Counted from the stretch's first letter, positions 11,586 through 25,200 are shown. The stretch is 64,000 nucleotides of DNA from Oreochromis niloticus (GCF_001858045.2 NC_031967.2:71247877-71311876), one strand, 5' to 3'. Translations and numbers: made by a program. Notes: generated from the sequence alone by a model not told the origin.

Positions 11586-13100
11586 GTCTCAGTCCAGAGT
11601 TGCCCCTGGTGAGAGGCGGCGACCTGGGGTGGGTATTCTAGTATCCCCTCAGCTTGCTGTTTGTATGTTGGGGTTTCTCCCAGTGGATGAGAGGGTTTGT
11701 TCCCTGCGGTTTGAAGTACCCAGCCTTCTTGGGGTCCCCAGGTGTCTTCTGCCTGGGGACTCTGTTATACTACTGGGAGACTTCAATGCTCATGTGAGCA
11801 AGGACAGTGAGACCTGGAGGGGTGGGATTGGGAGGAACGGCCTCCCAGATCTGAATCTGTGCGGTGTTTTGTTGTTGGACTTCTATGCAAACCACAGTCT
11901 GGCCATAACGAACACCATGTTTGAACATAGGAGTGTCCATAAGTGCACGTGGCACCAGGACGCTCTAGGCCACAGGTTGATGATCGATTTTGTAATTGTA
12001 TCACCAGACCTGTGGTCATGTTCTGGACACTTGGGTAAAGACAGAGGCTGAGCTGTCAAGCGATTACCACCTGGTGGTGAGTTGGATCAGTTGGCCGGGG
12101 AGGACGCTGGAGAGACCTGACGTGTCTAAACATATAGTGAGTGTGTGCTGGGAACGTCTAGCAGAGGCCCCAGTCCACAAGATCTTCAACGCGCACCTCC
12201 GGCAGAGCTCCAACAGCATTCCTAGGTAGACTGGAGACATTGAGTCCGAATGGACCATGGCACCTACATTGCTGAAGCCGCTGCACTGACCTGCAGCCTC
12301 AAGGTGGTTGGTCCCTGTCATGGTGGTAACCCCCGAACCGCATGGTGGACGCCAGAGGTGAAGGGAGCCACCAAGCTGAAGAAGGAGTCCTATCGGGTAT
12401 GGTTAGCCTGTGGGAATTGGTAGGCAGCTGATCAGTACCAACAGGCCAAGCGGAGCGCGGCTCGGGCAGTGGCTGAAGCAAAAACTCGGGTTTGGGAGGA
12501 ATTCAGAGAGGCCATGGAAAAACTTGTGAAAAAAGACTTTCAGACTGCCTAGGAGAGATTCTGACAATCCGTCAGGCAACTCAGATGGGGAAAGAGGTGC
12601 TCTACCAGCACTGTGTATAGTGCGGGTGGTGCGCTGCTGACTTCGACTGAGAAAATTGTCAGGCAGTGGAAGGAATACTTCAAGGACCTCCTTAATCCCA
12701 CTGGCATGTCTTCTGTGAAGGACGCAGAGTCTGGGGACAAAGGGGACGACCCGCCAACCTCTGGGGGCAAGGTCACTAAGGCAGTTAAAGAACTCCTTGA
12801 TGGCAGAGCCTCTGGGGTGGATGAGGTCCACCCCAAGTTCCTGAAGGCTCTGGATCTCGTAGGGCTGTCCTGGTTGATACACCTCTACAATGTTGGATGG
12901 AGATCAGGGGTTGTGCCTCTGGCAGACCAGGGTGGTGGTTCCCATCTTTAAGAAAGGGGACCGGAGGGTGTGTTCCAACTATAGGGGGATCACACTCCTC
13001 AGCTTTTCTGGGAAAGTCTATGCCAGGGTGCTTGAAAGGAGAGTCCATCCTTTAGTTGAACCTCGGATACAGGAGGAACACAGAACACCCACATAGTCTG
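11586..13100 (+). mobile_element. RTE-type LINE fragment (endonuclease to early RT)
   Basis: Several frameshifted pieces: endonuclease LLGDFNAHVSKDSETW, TWHQDALGHRLMIDFVIVS, then NTVFNAHLR-region, a linker with VWEEFREAMEK and the RT start VVVPIFKKGDRRVCSNYRGI...VLERRVHPLVEPRIQEE. Ends abruptly at 13,096. Many breaks show it is old. RTE/Rex3-like is my best clade guess. Confidence 0.75.
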
Positions 13101-14186
13101 TCTGTTCCCAGGATTTGGGAGCAAAGACGCCATAAACCCAAATAAAACCCTTACTGGGAATATCTGCTCCTTTTGAGAGCTCCTTTTGTGAGATCCAAAA
13201 TTGAGTCAGTAAGAGTATATGGAGAAGCTGGAAAAAATGAGATTAAGAATTTTAATAAAATATTTGAATTCATTTTAATGAGCTCAGACTTGATGGAATT
13301 TCAGAGGAATTGGTTGTTATAGGAGCTTCAGTGAAACACAACATAAATGTTCACACTGAATATCTGTAAGTGGAGAAAGTCAAAGAAAAAACAACACATG
13401 TGGATCTTGAATAATCGTAGTTTCTGTAGATGTGTAGATGAAGCCTCGAGAAGCTTTTGAGGATGCTTTCTGATTGTACTGAGAAAAAAAGCTTTAAAGC
13501 CTGAAAGACAGACCCTACTAGTGACATCTAGTGGTCAACTGCAGTTATAGCAGATGATAGGTTTGTAGCATAAACCTATTCGCTGGAACGTTCAGGACAA
13601 TTTGCTACACAGCAGAAACAAGACACAAGTAGGCAAAGTTCTTTGTAGTACTCATGCATGAGGGAGGCCTGCCTGGAGCTAAGTGTCGTTCCACCCACTT
13701 GACCTCCGTCAGACTCTCAGCCAGGTTCCCCATAGCACTCCTTTTATTGTGGTTACTTGAATATGCATAGGGTCATTAACATATAACGGCTTACATAGGT
13801 ATACATGTGAACAAAGAATACCTTGTGTGTGTGTGTGTGTGTGTGTGTGTAGGGGGGGGGGTCAAACTGTGACCCCAGGAAGACTCCCCAGAGCCGTCCA
13901 TCTAAACAAAAGGCACTTAGCCTAAAACAGATATAGATACGTTTATCCTACCATAAAACAATAAGACAAGGTACGACCTCTCCCATGCTCCTAAAATGTG
14001 GGTGTGAAAGTCAGAGAGCTCTGGAATGCACACAAAGCTTGCAAACTATTAAGGATCAAACCTCTATCAATCTACACCTAATTATAAAACTCTAAGAATA
14101 TATAAGTAGATATTTCTAAGCATAAATGACAATCAACAATACAAATCTAACAGCAGATACACATTTCCAATGATTCACACATGTTG
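13101..14186. other. Sequence downstream of the NLR poly(A) signal
   Basis: No coding pattern. A (TG)n microsatellite lies at 13,826-13,851 followed by a G run; the rest is unique-looking. Confidence 0.6.
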
Positions 14187-14192
14187 TTTATT
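14187..14192 (-). terminator. Poly(A) signal of the NLR gene
   Basis: AATAAA on the minus strand about 335 nt after the stop codon at 14526. The stretch between shows no coding potential and fits a 3' UTR. Confidence 0.6.
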
Positions 14193-14525
14193 CCAAATTC
14201 AACACAAGAGTAATTATAAATTATTGTGGGAGATCAGGTTGAATCAGTCACCTTACTTTCAGTGTCTTCATTGTGAAGTACGAAGCCTCAAACATTATTC
14301 GTCATGGGGATGTCATACAGTGTTTCAAACCAGTCTTCTTCAATAGAATGAAACAGGGTTTGGATCCTCAGTGCCTGACCCCACCTCTAGTAGCTTCATA
14401 AGTAATCATTTGGAACAGATTAAATCATTAACTGATTGAAAAATTGTCTCTGAGTGAAAGACACACACATCTACAGACTGAACTATCTGTTCAACAGCCA
14501 GAGTGTTTCTCTAACAGGGTGACAC

Positions 14526-15052
14526 TCAGCAGACAAACACTGAGGATCCAGAACAAAAACCAAACGCAGGATAAACAGGTTCAGTGAATGTGGAGTTAAA
14601 GGTGTGAAGGTGGATCAGAGTGTCAGAGGAGACTCTGTAGAAGGACAGAGTGCCAGCAGGACAGTCCACATACACTGCTACTCTATTAGAGACTGAGGAG
14701 GAGGAGGAGATGAATGTTCTTATCTTATTGTGCCTAACAAAACGAGGAGCATCGTCAGTGCAGTACAGACTCCAGGACTGATCATTCCATCCACACAAAC
14801 CGTCTTTACTTTTTCCTTTCCTTTTGATTTTTGTGTAACTCACTGATATATAAACATTTCCTCTCCACTCCACTTCCCAGTAACAGCGACCAGTGAGACA
14901 ATTTCTACACAGCAGTTGATACCTGGGATCAAATCTGTGTGGATGATCGGGATATGATTGACGTTCCCAGACGCATGTCACCTTCTTGTTGTTGTCAGAC
15001 AGTTTCAGGTATCTATTGACTGTGTTTGTGTCGATTGTGAGTTGACAGGAAT
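14526..15052 (-). CDS. NLR exon 17: B30.2 (PRY-SPRY) domain and stop
   Basis: 527-nt terminal exon; acceptor tgttctctccatcag. PRY part SCQLTIDTNTVNRYLKLSDN, then SYPDHPHRFD, LTGRCYWEVEW, and the SPRY core with DQSWSLYC and CPAGTLSFYRV, ending GFCSGSSVFVC and TGA. Length and motifs are those of a full B30.2 ligand-binding domain, as in fish NLR-C and finTRIM proteins. An in-frame stop just upstream excludes a longer exon. Confidence 0.92.
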
Positions 15053-18000
15053 CTGATGGAGAGAACAAACACAATCCAGCTGCAGTTATTGATTCATCAT
15101 CCATTTATACCCTGACTCTTTGATGATGTGACAATATTAAGATTGTTTAATGTGTGCTGGTTTGCTTCCATGAAGCACATTAAAAACATACCCTTCCTCA
15201 GATCTTTGGCTCTCAACCATTGGACTCCAGCAGGCTCCACCCTGAAAGGGGGGGGGAGTCAGACCAGCACAGCACAGTCTTTCAGCACACATGGACATTA
15301 CACCACTCTCATACAAATACTGTTAGACACTGATAAAGGAACAGTCCAACATTTTCACAAATTCATATGTGATGATTTGGACTGATCCTGGATCTGTCTT
15401 TGAAGCAATTGTTCAATTGGTTGCTACAGAAAGAAATTAATAAAGTCAAGGCATGGCTGATCAGTGTTTTGATTTCAAATGGAAAGACTATTCTCTGTGT
15501 GACCTTTAGCTGCCCTGACACATGACTTTTAGATTGGCGCCGCTTCAGTTAAGAGTGAATAATCCATACGTCATTTATTCAAGATTCAAGACGTTTATTG
15601 TCATTTACACCACAAAACACAAATGGTTACGCAGAGCAATAAAAGTCTTACTTTGCGGGTACCCTTCACACAACTAAAAGAAATTAACAATAGTAAAACA
15701 GTGCTTTGTAAATCTTGTAATAATAATAATAATAATAATAATAATGATAATAATAATAATAATAACAATAACAGAATAATAAAAACAACATAAAAGCAAG
15801 CAGTTTACGCAATCATAAAAGCATAAGACATAAAACAAATTTAAAATAGCAGAGTGGAGAGGTTATGTGGGACAAGCTATTTTGAACAAGTGAGTTTTCA
15901 GTCTGGACTTAAAGAGAGAGAGGGAAGAGATATTTCTTAAATCAGGAGGTAGGGAATTCCAGAGTCGAGGAGAAGAGCAGCTGAAAGCCCTGCTCCCCAT
16001 GGTGGCAAGACAGGGGGAAGGGGACAGAGAGAGAGAGAAAAGAAGAAGAAGGAGATCTGAACCAGATCAGAGAGATATGGAGGGGAGAGATGATGAATAG
16101 CCTTTAATGTATACAAAAGTATTTTGAAATTGAAGCGATATTTGACCGGGAGCCAATGAAGCTGCTGCAGGACAGGGGTGATGTGGTGAATAGAAGGGGT
16201 CCTGGTGATAATAGGGGCAGCAAAGTTCTGGACACGTTGGAGCTCATGGGTATAAACAGAATTTAAAGTGCAAGTAGTTGCAACACTGTCACAGTGATAA
16301 TATATACAGAATATGCAATATTAGGGTGTATACGTAGAGATTTGTACAAAAATTGCAAATTTACAGGTTAGGGGTAATTACACTTGTATTATTTTGTGTG
16401 TAAGTGTGCAAAATTGCAAATTACAGTTATGGATAAACAGTTCGACAGAGTGAGTGATTCAGTAGCCTGATGGCTGGTGGATAGAAGCTGTTTTTTAGTC
16501 TGGTTGGTCTTGCTTTCACACTCCTGTAGCATCTGCCAGATGCCAGGAGTGTGAACAGTGTGTGGTGTGGGTGGGTGCAGTCCTTGATGATATTGTGTTC
16601 CCTTTTCCTGACTCAAGTGTTGTAAATGTCCTGTAGTGGTAGGAGTGGTACTCCACAGATGTGTTGTGCCGTTTTGATGACACGCTGGAGAGCCTTCCTG
16701 TCCTGAGTGGTGCTGTTCCCATACCACACTGTGATGAAGTTTGTCAGGATACTCTCCACTGTGCATCTATAGAAGTTGCTGAGAAATTTGGAGGTTAATC
16801 CAAATGTTCTCAGCTTCCTTGGGAAGACGAGTCGTTGTTGAGCCTTCTTGATGATCTGCCGTATGTTATGGGTCCAGGTGAGATCCTCACTGATGTGGGT
16901 GCCAAGGAATTTGAAGGTTTTCACCCTCTCCACCTGAGTCCTGTTGATGCATAGTGGGGTGTGCTGGTCTATCCTCATTCTTGGGTCAATAATGATCTTC
17001 TCAGTCTTCTCAGCATTTAAGGATAGATTATTTTCCAGGCACCAGGACACCAGCTGAGCCACCTCTTTCCTGTAAGCAGCCTCCTCTCCACCAGTAATCA
17101 GGCCGATGATGGTTGTGTTGTCAGCAAACTTAGCTCTGAAGTTTGTTCTGAAGAGCAGACCCTCAAAGCCCCGAATCAGTCTCTTCACTCCAAACGTTAG
17201 TAATTTTACTTCCTGGGGGGCTCGTTTGAGGAGCTGCCTTGTATGCGCCCCTTACATTGCGCCCCATTACATAGACATGGTCCAGGATGTTGTTATTCCT
17301 TGTTGGAAGGCTCACATATTCATGGAATTTTGGAAGCACAGTCTTGAGGTTGCAGTGATTAAAATCCCCGGCAACAACAAACACAGCATCTGGGTGAGCA
17401 GTCTCATGTTTGCTGATGACGTCATGCAATAGTCCTAGCGATGTGGTCCGATCAGACCGCAGCAGGATGTTAACAGCCAGCAGAAACACAGCATTGAACT
17501 CCCTTGGTAAATAAAAGGGTCTGCACTTCACCATCGTGCTGATGGTGAAGTGCAGACCCTTTTTATTTATTGTATCGATGTCCACACAACAGTGTTTCTC
17601 CACCAGCTGAGTGTCCACACACCATCTGTTGTTGATGTAAATACATACACCGCCACCTTTCTTTTTACCCGAGGCGGATGTACGGTCTCCACGATGCACC
17701 GATTGTGTCTGTAGCTGTATGGCCAAGTCTGGCATGCTCGCCGTAGTCCAGGTTTCCGTAAAAATTGGAGCACAGCACTCTCTGATCTCACATTGAGATG
17801 TTATCCTGGTTCTCAGCTCGTTGGTCTTGTTTTCAAGAGAGCAAACGTTAGCTAACAAAAGGCTAGGCAGAGGTGGTCGTGTGGCTCTAGCCTTTAGCCT
17901 AGCATGTAGCCTACCTCTCTTGCCACGCTCCGCTTCAGCTACACTCTAAGTACCTGAGCCCAGTGGTGTTGCCTCCTGCCAGCTGGAGTTGGTAGGATCC

Positions 18001-19235
18001 AAGCACCATGTATTAGAAGACAAATGTGCGATTTCCTGCTGCTGCTTGGAAACTTGGTCAACGGACTATTGTTCAACAACCAATGTTAAAAAAAACTGAT
18101 CAAAGACTACTGATCAATGGCCATGAGTACCGTTCACAGAAAGATGGGGAATGGCTGCAATCACAGCATTGTAAGATGGTGAAAGATGTACACGTAGGCC
18201 CACTCCTCGATTCAGATGGTCTTTCCCTTTTCACATAAATGGCCTCCTTGACTCCCCGCTCAAACCAGTGTTTCTCCCTGTCCAGGATGTGGACATCACT
18301 TAGGCAGCAGTTGTCCTTCTCTCCTGGATCACCTGGACCATTCTTTCTTTCCTGAGGAAGCTGAAAAGAGCTGGAGTGGATGTTGACATCCTCATGTTCT
18401 TCTACAGCTGCGTGATGGGGTTTGCCAACCAGTCAATGTGTGCTTTGTGGACTTGAGGGAGGCACTTGATCGTGTCCTTCAGGGTGTCCTGTGGGACGTG
18501 CTTTGGGAGTATGGGGTGTCTGGCCCATTGCTAGGGGCCAGCCAATCCTTATTCAACCATTACAAGAGCTTGGTCCACATAGCCAGCAGTACATCTGACT
18601 CATTTCCGGTGGGTGATGGACTCCGCCAGGGCTGCCCTTTGTCACAGATTCTGTTTGTAATTTTTATGGACACAATTTCTAGGCGTAGCCAGGTGGTGGA
18701 AAGCTTCCACTTGGGTGGTCTCAAGGTCTCATCTTTGCTTTTTGGAGATGATAAGATAAGATAAGATACCTTTATTAGTCCCACAAGGGGAAATTTCATG
18801 TTAAGGCTGCCGACCTATTGCACACAATGGCGGCGCCATCTTACCCTCCGACCATACATACATTACACAAAAACATCACATGGGGAAGACAGGTCAGAGA
18901 GGTATAACAATGGAAAATGCACCACATGAGGAAAGATAAGGAGAAAAAAATAACTCCCCCCAGACTGAGCTCCAATAGGGAGATCAGTTTGAGAACAGAA
19001 AAAAAAAACCCACCTCTGCACATAGCAGATGAAAAAACTCTTAATACACCAAAGAAACACATGACAAGCAACAGGGATGGGTAAAGGGTGAGAGACAGCA
19101 AATGTAGATAGTACATCCGGGCCTGCAGCCTATGCGCTGGTCTCTATGATCCACCGTCAGCATCGGAAGGGAATAAGCGTCAAAGGCATTTGGAGGGGAA
19201 GGGGGGATGAGTGTACATCAGCATGTGTATATATA

Positions 19236-19284
<49 letters not shown>

Positions 19285-22200
19285 CCAGAGTTCAGCTGAG
19301 ACAGTATCCTTCGCCCTGCCAGGCTAAGGTGGCCAACCCAGGTGGCCTTGCATAGAATGGGAACAACAGTCTAAACACAGTCGTTATCGTTTTGTTCAGC
19401 TCCAGCCTTGAGACCACATAGCCGCATTATGATGGTGGTTTTTTCTTTAGTGTGAACAACTCATGAGAATTTCAAAGCTGTTCTAACAGTCCAACACCGG
19501 TCTCTCAATCTCCCGTTGGAGAGCCGTGAGCTTCTCCATGATGTTATCAAACTTGCGCTCCGTGATGTTGTCATTCTTGTGCTCAAAGAGCCGATTCTGA
19601 AAACTCACGACCACAGTGAGCTGCTCCAAGATGTAATCCAGTTTGCGCTCAGAGGTCTTATTCTGAGTATTCATGGCAGCCGTAAGCTTCTCCAAGATCT
19701 TATCCGTGCTGCACTCAATGAGCCCATTTTGAGAACTCATGCCTCGTTCCATTGTTTCAATCCCAGCGGGCAGTCTTGTGGGGGTTTGAACAGCCGGTTC
19801 CGCTTTCTTAATTCTTCGATAAGCCAGGGCCAAGCCAGCTCAGATCAGCAAGAACCCTGTTATCATGGTTCCGAATAGGTAGATATCTTCAGCACTCAGG
19901 CTCACCTGAGCCCAGACTTCTCGTTGAGAAAAAGGTGTCAATTGCATTCAGGGACCAGTTGATCAAATCCATAATTCCTCTTTTAGGTTTTAGAGAACAG
20001 ACTGTGAGAGACTGTTCCAGGGAAAAGTAATACAAAAAACACAAGACTACGACACAAGAGGCTAAGCAGGGAAGCTAAGGGAGAGGAGGAGGAGGAGAGG
20101 AGAAAAGTGCGACTGCCTTCGTCAAGAGCAAGAGAGAATTGCAGATGATGTGGTTTTGTTGGCTTCATCAGGTGGTGGCCTCGAACTCACACTGGAGTAG
20201 TTTGCAGCTGATTTGTGAAGCAGCACAAATGGCTGATGCTGCCCCCGCGATAAGAGTAAGAAGATGGGTGGATTCATGAATTAGAATTTTCACACCTTGT
20301 GATTTGAACTCCAATTTTATTTATTATTTGTTTAAGTTTTTTTTAAAAACATATTATGCATCACTTTTATATTTTTATTTTTAATAATTGTATTAGTTTT
20401 CTTCAATTGTAGTGTTAATTTTATTTTTAAACCACACTTGTCTTTCTGTCCTGTGTGTTTGACTGCTCATGTCACATCTGCATGAAACAAACAGGCCCTT
20501 TCACATAAGACACAGCATGCACAGCATTCTGAAATTCATTCATTTCTATTGCTTGTGCCGCGCAATGACGGTATCCCACACTAAGTTCAATCACAGAGTT
20601 CAGTGAACTTTATGACAAGTTTACATGCATATATAAGGACTTCCAGAGTCTTTGAGTAAGCAATTCCATTTAAATGGCTCTGGGGACCTCGGGAGATAAG
20701 CAGTGTTGTGCAAATGACACACTCTTCGCTAGTAGGAACAGTTACAAAGCTTCCTTCTTTATGAATAAGGATACAAATCATGTACAAGCAGAGTGGAATC
20801 GGCACCGTGACATAAGACTGCATGCCACATCCTATGTGAAAGGGACTTAAAGAACACATAATTTTTTTTCCAGCTCTTCAACCTCTTCTCTCAATACCTG
20901 AGAGTGTCCAGTCTCCAACGTGGATCCTTCAGTCCAGCTGACAGCAGCTTCATTCCTGAGTCTCCTCTATGATTGTAGGTTAGGTCCAGCTCTTTCAGAA
21001 GGGAGGGGTTAGAACTAAGAGCTGAAGCCAGAGAAGTACAGCCTTCCTCTGTGATCTGACAGCCTGATAGACTACAGACACACAAATAACAATCCATCTG
21101 TGAAGAAGGTGAGGGTTTGATTTTTAAGTATTTGTTTTCTGTTTTTTTGTTAAAGCCACAATTCACAGTAATTTAATTCACCAAATCACACCAAATGACA
21201 ACAGGTGCCTCAAGGTGCTTTATCATAATAATAATAATAATAATGGATTGCATTTATATAGCGCTTTTCAAGGCACCCAAAGCGCTTTACAATTCCACTA
21301 TTCATTCACTCTCACATTCACACACTGGTGGAGGCAAGCTACAGTTGTAGCCACAGCTGCCCTGGGCCAGACTGACAGAAGCGAGTCTGCCATATTGCGC
21401 CATCGGCCCCTCTGGCCATCACCAGTAGGCGGTAGGGTAGGGTAAAGTGTCTTGCCCAAGGACACAACAACCAGGACAGAGAGCAGGACAGAGGGATCGA
21501 ACCAGCGGCAGATGCGCTTCCCAACCCCCTGAGCTGCGGTCGCCCCATTATATTTATATTGTAAAGACCCTACAATAATATAGAGAAAACAAATTCAGAG
21601 AGGTGTATACACATTAGTGACAAAGGTGAGTGAAGAAGAAACACTGTGTAACATGGGAATCCCCCAGAAGCCTACACCTATTGCAGCATATCTAAGGGAG
21701 AATTCAGGGTCATCTGATCCAGCCCTAACTATATGCTTTAGCAAAAAGGAAAGTTTGAAGCCTAATCTTAAAAGAGGAGATGTTTGTCTCCCAAATCCAA
21801 CTGGAAGCTGGTTCCATAGACAATTCTGGATTTAACAGGGAGCCAGTGAGAAGAAATTTTAGGTGACATACGCTCTCGCTTTCTAGTTCACGTCGTACTC
21901 TTGCTGCAGCATTCAACTAATGTGATGGCCACATGACACTAGTCATCTCAAGTGACTAATAAGATATTAGACAGAAAACCTATCCTTCAGACGATTTCCT
22001 CTAAGCAGCACTTGGTGAAAGCGGCAAGACAGAACTTCCTTTTAACAAGAAGAAACTGCAACAGAACCAGGCTCAGAGAGGGCAGCCATCTGCTTGGATT
22101 AGTTGGGAGTTAAGTGAAAAAGAAAGAAAGTGCAAAATATTTAGTCTAGTACCATCTGATTGAAGCAGTTAGTCCATAGTTGTTGGACTGAGTCTTTTAA

Positions 22201-25200
22201 ACTCTTCTTGGCTCTTCAATCGAAAACAGTCCACCATCTGGGGATTTTATCTGGAATACCTACAAACAACAGCAGACTCTCAAACCATCTCTCTCTGCTG
22301 CAAAAGGCAACACAAGTTGTGGAAGAAACCATGTAAATGTTTGCTTGAGGAGGAAACTGTGTCAGGCTTAATTGCTGATTCCCCCAGGCCTGCATTTCTA
22401 TATTGTTTGCTGTCCAATGTGCATTTTCTGGAGAACAAAATGGAGAATCGCAAACTGGATTTAATAAAAGAAATGCAAGGTAAAAGACTATTGTGTTCTA
22501 ATGACGAAGAAGAAGCTAAAGCCTATTATTCCCCAACAGTGCCATTAACGTGGATTAACAACATGTGTCTGGTGCACAAAATCTGCACCCATCTTAAGCT
22601 ATTGCAATTTTTTAAAAAAGTATCTCCTTTATTATATGCCCTCTAATTCAAAGACATCCATACTATCAGTCTGTCAGTACAATACAAAGCAGCAGCAGGT
22701 ATTTTATTTAAAGCTAAAGACACTGAAACAATTAGAACTGGAACTTCACAACAGGGGAATACAGACATCGCACATGAAATTACCTGAGCGGTGTTTTTGG
22801 GTACACATAAAATAAACATTTTAGAGGACATTTAAGATCAACATTGATATGTTTTAAAACGATAGAAAATGGAATGTTTAATGTTAGACAACAAGGTTAT
22901 TTAACAGTTCGTGTCTATAAAAAATATTCTACATGAAAAAAGCAGTTTGAGAACGAATATAATTCAAGTTTTAAATGGTCATTAGTGAAAAGACTTGAAA
23001 CCTTACCCAAGAGTCTGAAGTTTACAGTGTGCACTCTGCAGTCCAACAGACAGAAACTTCACTCCTGAATCTTGGAGGTCATTGTTACTCTGGTCCAACT
23101 CTCTCAGACTAGAGGATTGGGAGCTGAGAAGTGAGGACAGTGCATCACAGCTTCTCTCTGTCAGTCTGCAATCACTTAGTCTGAAGAATTATAAACAGGA
23201 AAACAAACAACACCTTTGTTAAAGTACAGGATGGGCCATTTATATGAATACAATAACATGGGAATGGTTGGTGATATTAAAGTCCTGTTTGTGGCACATT
23301 AGTATATGTGAGGGGGCAAACTCCTCAAGTTTGGTGGTGACCATGGTGGCCATTTAGAAGTCGGCCATCTTGGATACAACTTTTGTTTTTTCAATAGGAA
23401 GAGGGCCATGTGACACATCAAACTTATTGGTAATGTCACAAGAAAAACAATGGGGTGCTTGGTTTCAACGTAACTTTATTCTTTTATGAGTTATTTACAA
23501 GTTTCTCTTTGTTCACAGCCATTGACATGTCGAAGAGGTTAACATGTGAGGAGCGGATCAAAATTGTGTTGATATCTGGTGAACACAGTAACCGGGTCAT
23601 TGCAGCAGATTTCAATGCAAGACACCCTACGAGACCACCCATCTCCCATGCTACAGTTAGCAAACTGCTTGCTAAGTTTCGTGAAACTGGTTCAGTGTTG
23701 GATTTGCCAAAATGTAGATGCAAGAAAACTGTCACTAATGAAGAAACATCAGTGGCTGTCCTAGCTTCATTCAGCAAGAGCCCACAGCGTAGCACTCGCC
23801 GCATGTCACTGGAGAGTGGCATTAGTCGAACATCCCTTCGGTGGATATTAGCTACTCACAAATGGCACCCTTACAAACTGCCTGTGCTGGCATTTCTCCT
23901 GCGGTGTTGCTATCAGTGTGTGATATACACATATACTAATGTGCCACAAACAGGACTTTAATATCACCAACCATTCCCATGTTATTACGGTGTATCCATA
24001 TAAATGGCCCACTCTGTATATTCGTGGTGCAATGAAGAGGTACTAGTTTTGACATTATTTAAACTTTTTCAGAACTGGCTGGAATTCTTATTGCGTTATA
24101 TTAAACAAGTAACTTGATCTGACCTTAGAGTTTTCAGTTGACAGTGTGGACTGTGCAGTCCAAAAGAAAGAAGCTTCACTCCTGAATCCCGCAGGTCATT
24201 GTTACTCAGATCTAGCTCTCTCAAACTAGAGAACTGGGAAGTAAGAAGTGAGGACAAAGCTTCACAGCTTCTCTCTGACAGCCTACAGCCACTTAGTCTG
24301 AGGAATATGAACAAGATGACAAATAACACTGGTATTTAAGTGCATTAATTGAGAAATGAAGCGTTACCAGATTTGGCAACATGTAACAATATATCAGGAC
24401 TGCCTGGAATTCTTTGAGTTTAACGTTAAAGAAGTCTCTTGATCTGACCCGAGAGTTTCCAGTTTATAGTGTGGACTCTGCAGTTCAAAAAGTGTGAATT
24501 GGGCAATGTTTTAGTCATTTTAGCACTAGCTGGAACTTCTAATTTATATTAAACAATCTTGATCTGACCTGAGAGTTTCCAGTTTCCAGTGTTCATCCTG
24601 GAGTCCAGTAGACAGAAGCCTCACGCCTGAATCCTGCAGATCGTTATTACTCAGGTCCAGCTCTCTCAGACTAGAGGATTGCGAACTGAGAACTGAGGAC
24701 AGAGTTTCACAGATTCTCTCTGAGAGGTTGCAGTCACTCAGTCTAAAAAATATGAAAAAGAAGAAAAAGAGAAAGAAAAATTAATACTGGTGTTAAAGTA
24801 TATTTATTGTGCAATACAGAGTCGATTGATTTGACAATATTTGATCTGTTTCTTGACTTTCTGCCTTATTTTAAACGAGTTAGAAATGTGTCATTTTTTA
24901 TGTAAAAATGAGTGCATACACGTATAGATGAAGGTCACTTAATTAGCTTTTTAATTTTTTTTTCAACAAATGAAACAGATTATCAATTTATTTTACCTTA
25001 AAGTCTTCAGTTTCCAGTGTTGACCCTGCTGTCCAGTACACAGAAACTTCAGTCTTGAATCCTGAAGGTCATTGTTACTCAGGTCCAGCTCCATCAGAGT
25101 AGTGGATGGGGAGCTGAGAACTGAGGACAAAGCTTCACACCGTTTCTCTGAGAGGTTACAGCCACTCAGTCTTGAAGAATTACAATAACATAGAAAACTG

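Larger units (their letters stand above)
15582..17945 (-). mobile_element. Rex1/jockey-like LINE with internal deletion
   Basis: Minus-strand N-terminal jockey sequence (RGRLHARLKARATRPPLPS, ANVCSLENKTNEL), endonuclease with FTETWT and VAGDFNH, then a jump straight to the RT palm KFADNTTIIGL (Asn in place of the second catalytic Asp) and the C-terminal region FLGTHISEDLTW...KALQRVIKTAQ. The tail is (TTGAATC)-like at 15,582-15,600. About 900 nt between endonuclease and RT are missing, in a different frame, so it is dead. Confidence 0.8.
18753..20142 (-). mobile_element. Retroelement with LINE-like tail encoding a membrane coiled-coil ORF
   Basis: 1,390-bp insertion flanked by agatgat (18746-18752, 20143-20149) inside an RTE LINE. 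On the minus strand it begins with a pyrimidine-rich 5' UTR, then ATG at 19,969, the ORF below, a 3' UTR with a (TG)n run, and ends in tccccttgtgggactaataa followed by ggtatc and a (TATCT)n tail, like Rex1-type LINE ends. No reverse transcriptase: it is presumably mobilised in trans. Confidence 0.7.

Noticed and set aside
14526..15104. B30.2 exon starting at the ATG at 15104 as a single-exon gene
   Set aside because: An in-frame stop lies just upstream, a consensus acceptor lies at 15053 and a phase-matching micro-exon connects it to the LRR array.
11586..20230. The RTE-type LINE pieces at 11.6-13.1 kb and 18.4-20.2 kb as one interrupted element
   Set aside because: The gap contains NLR exons and the NLR 3' UTR, and the pieces do not abut in the ORF; they are better explained as separate copies.
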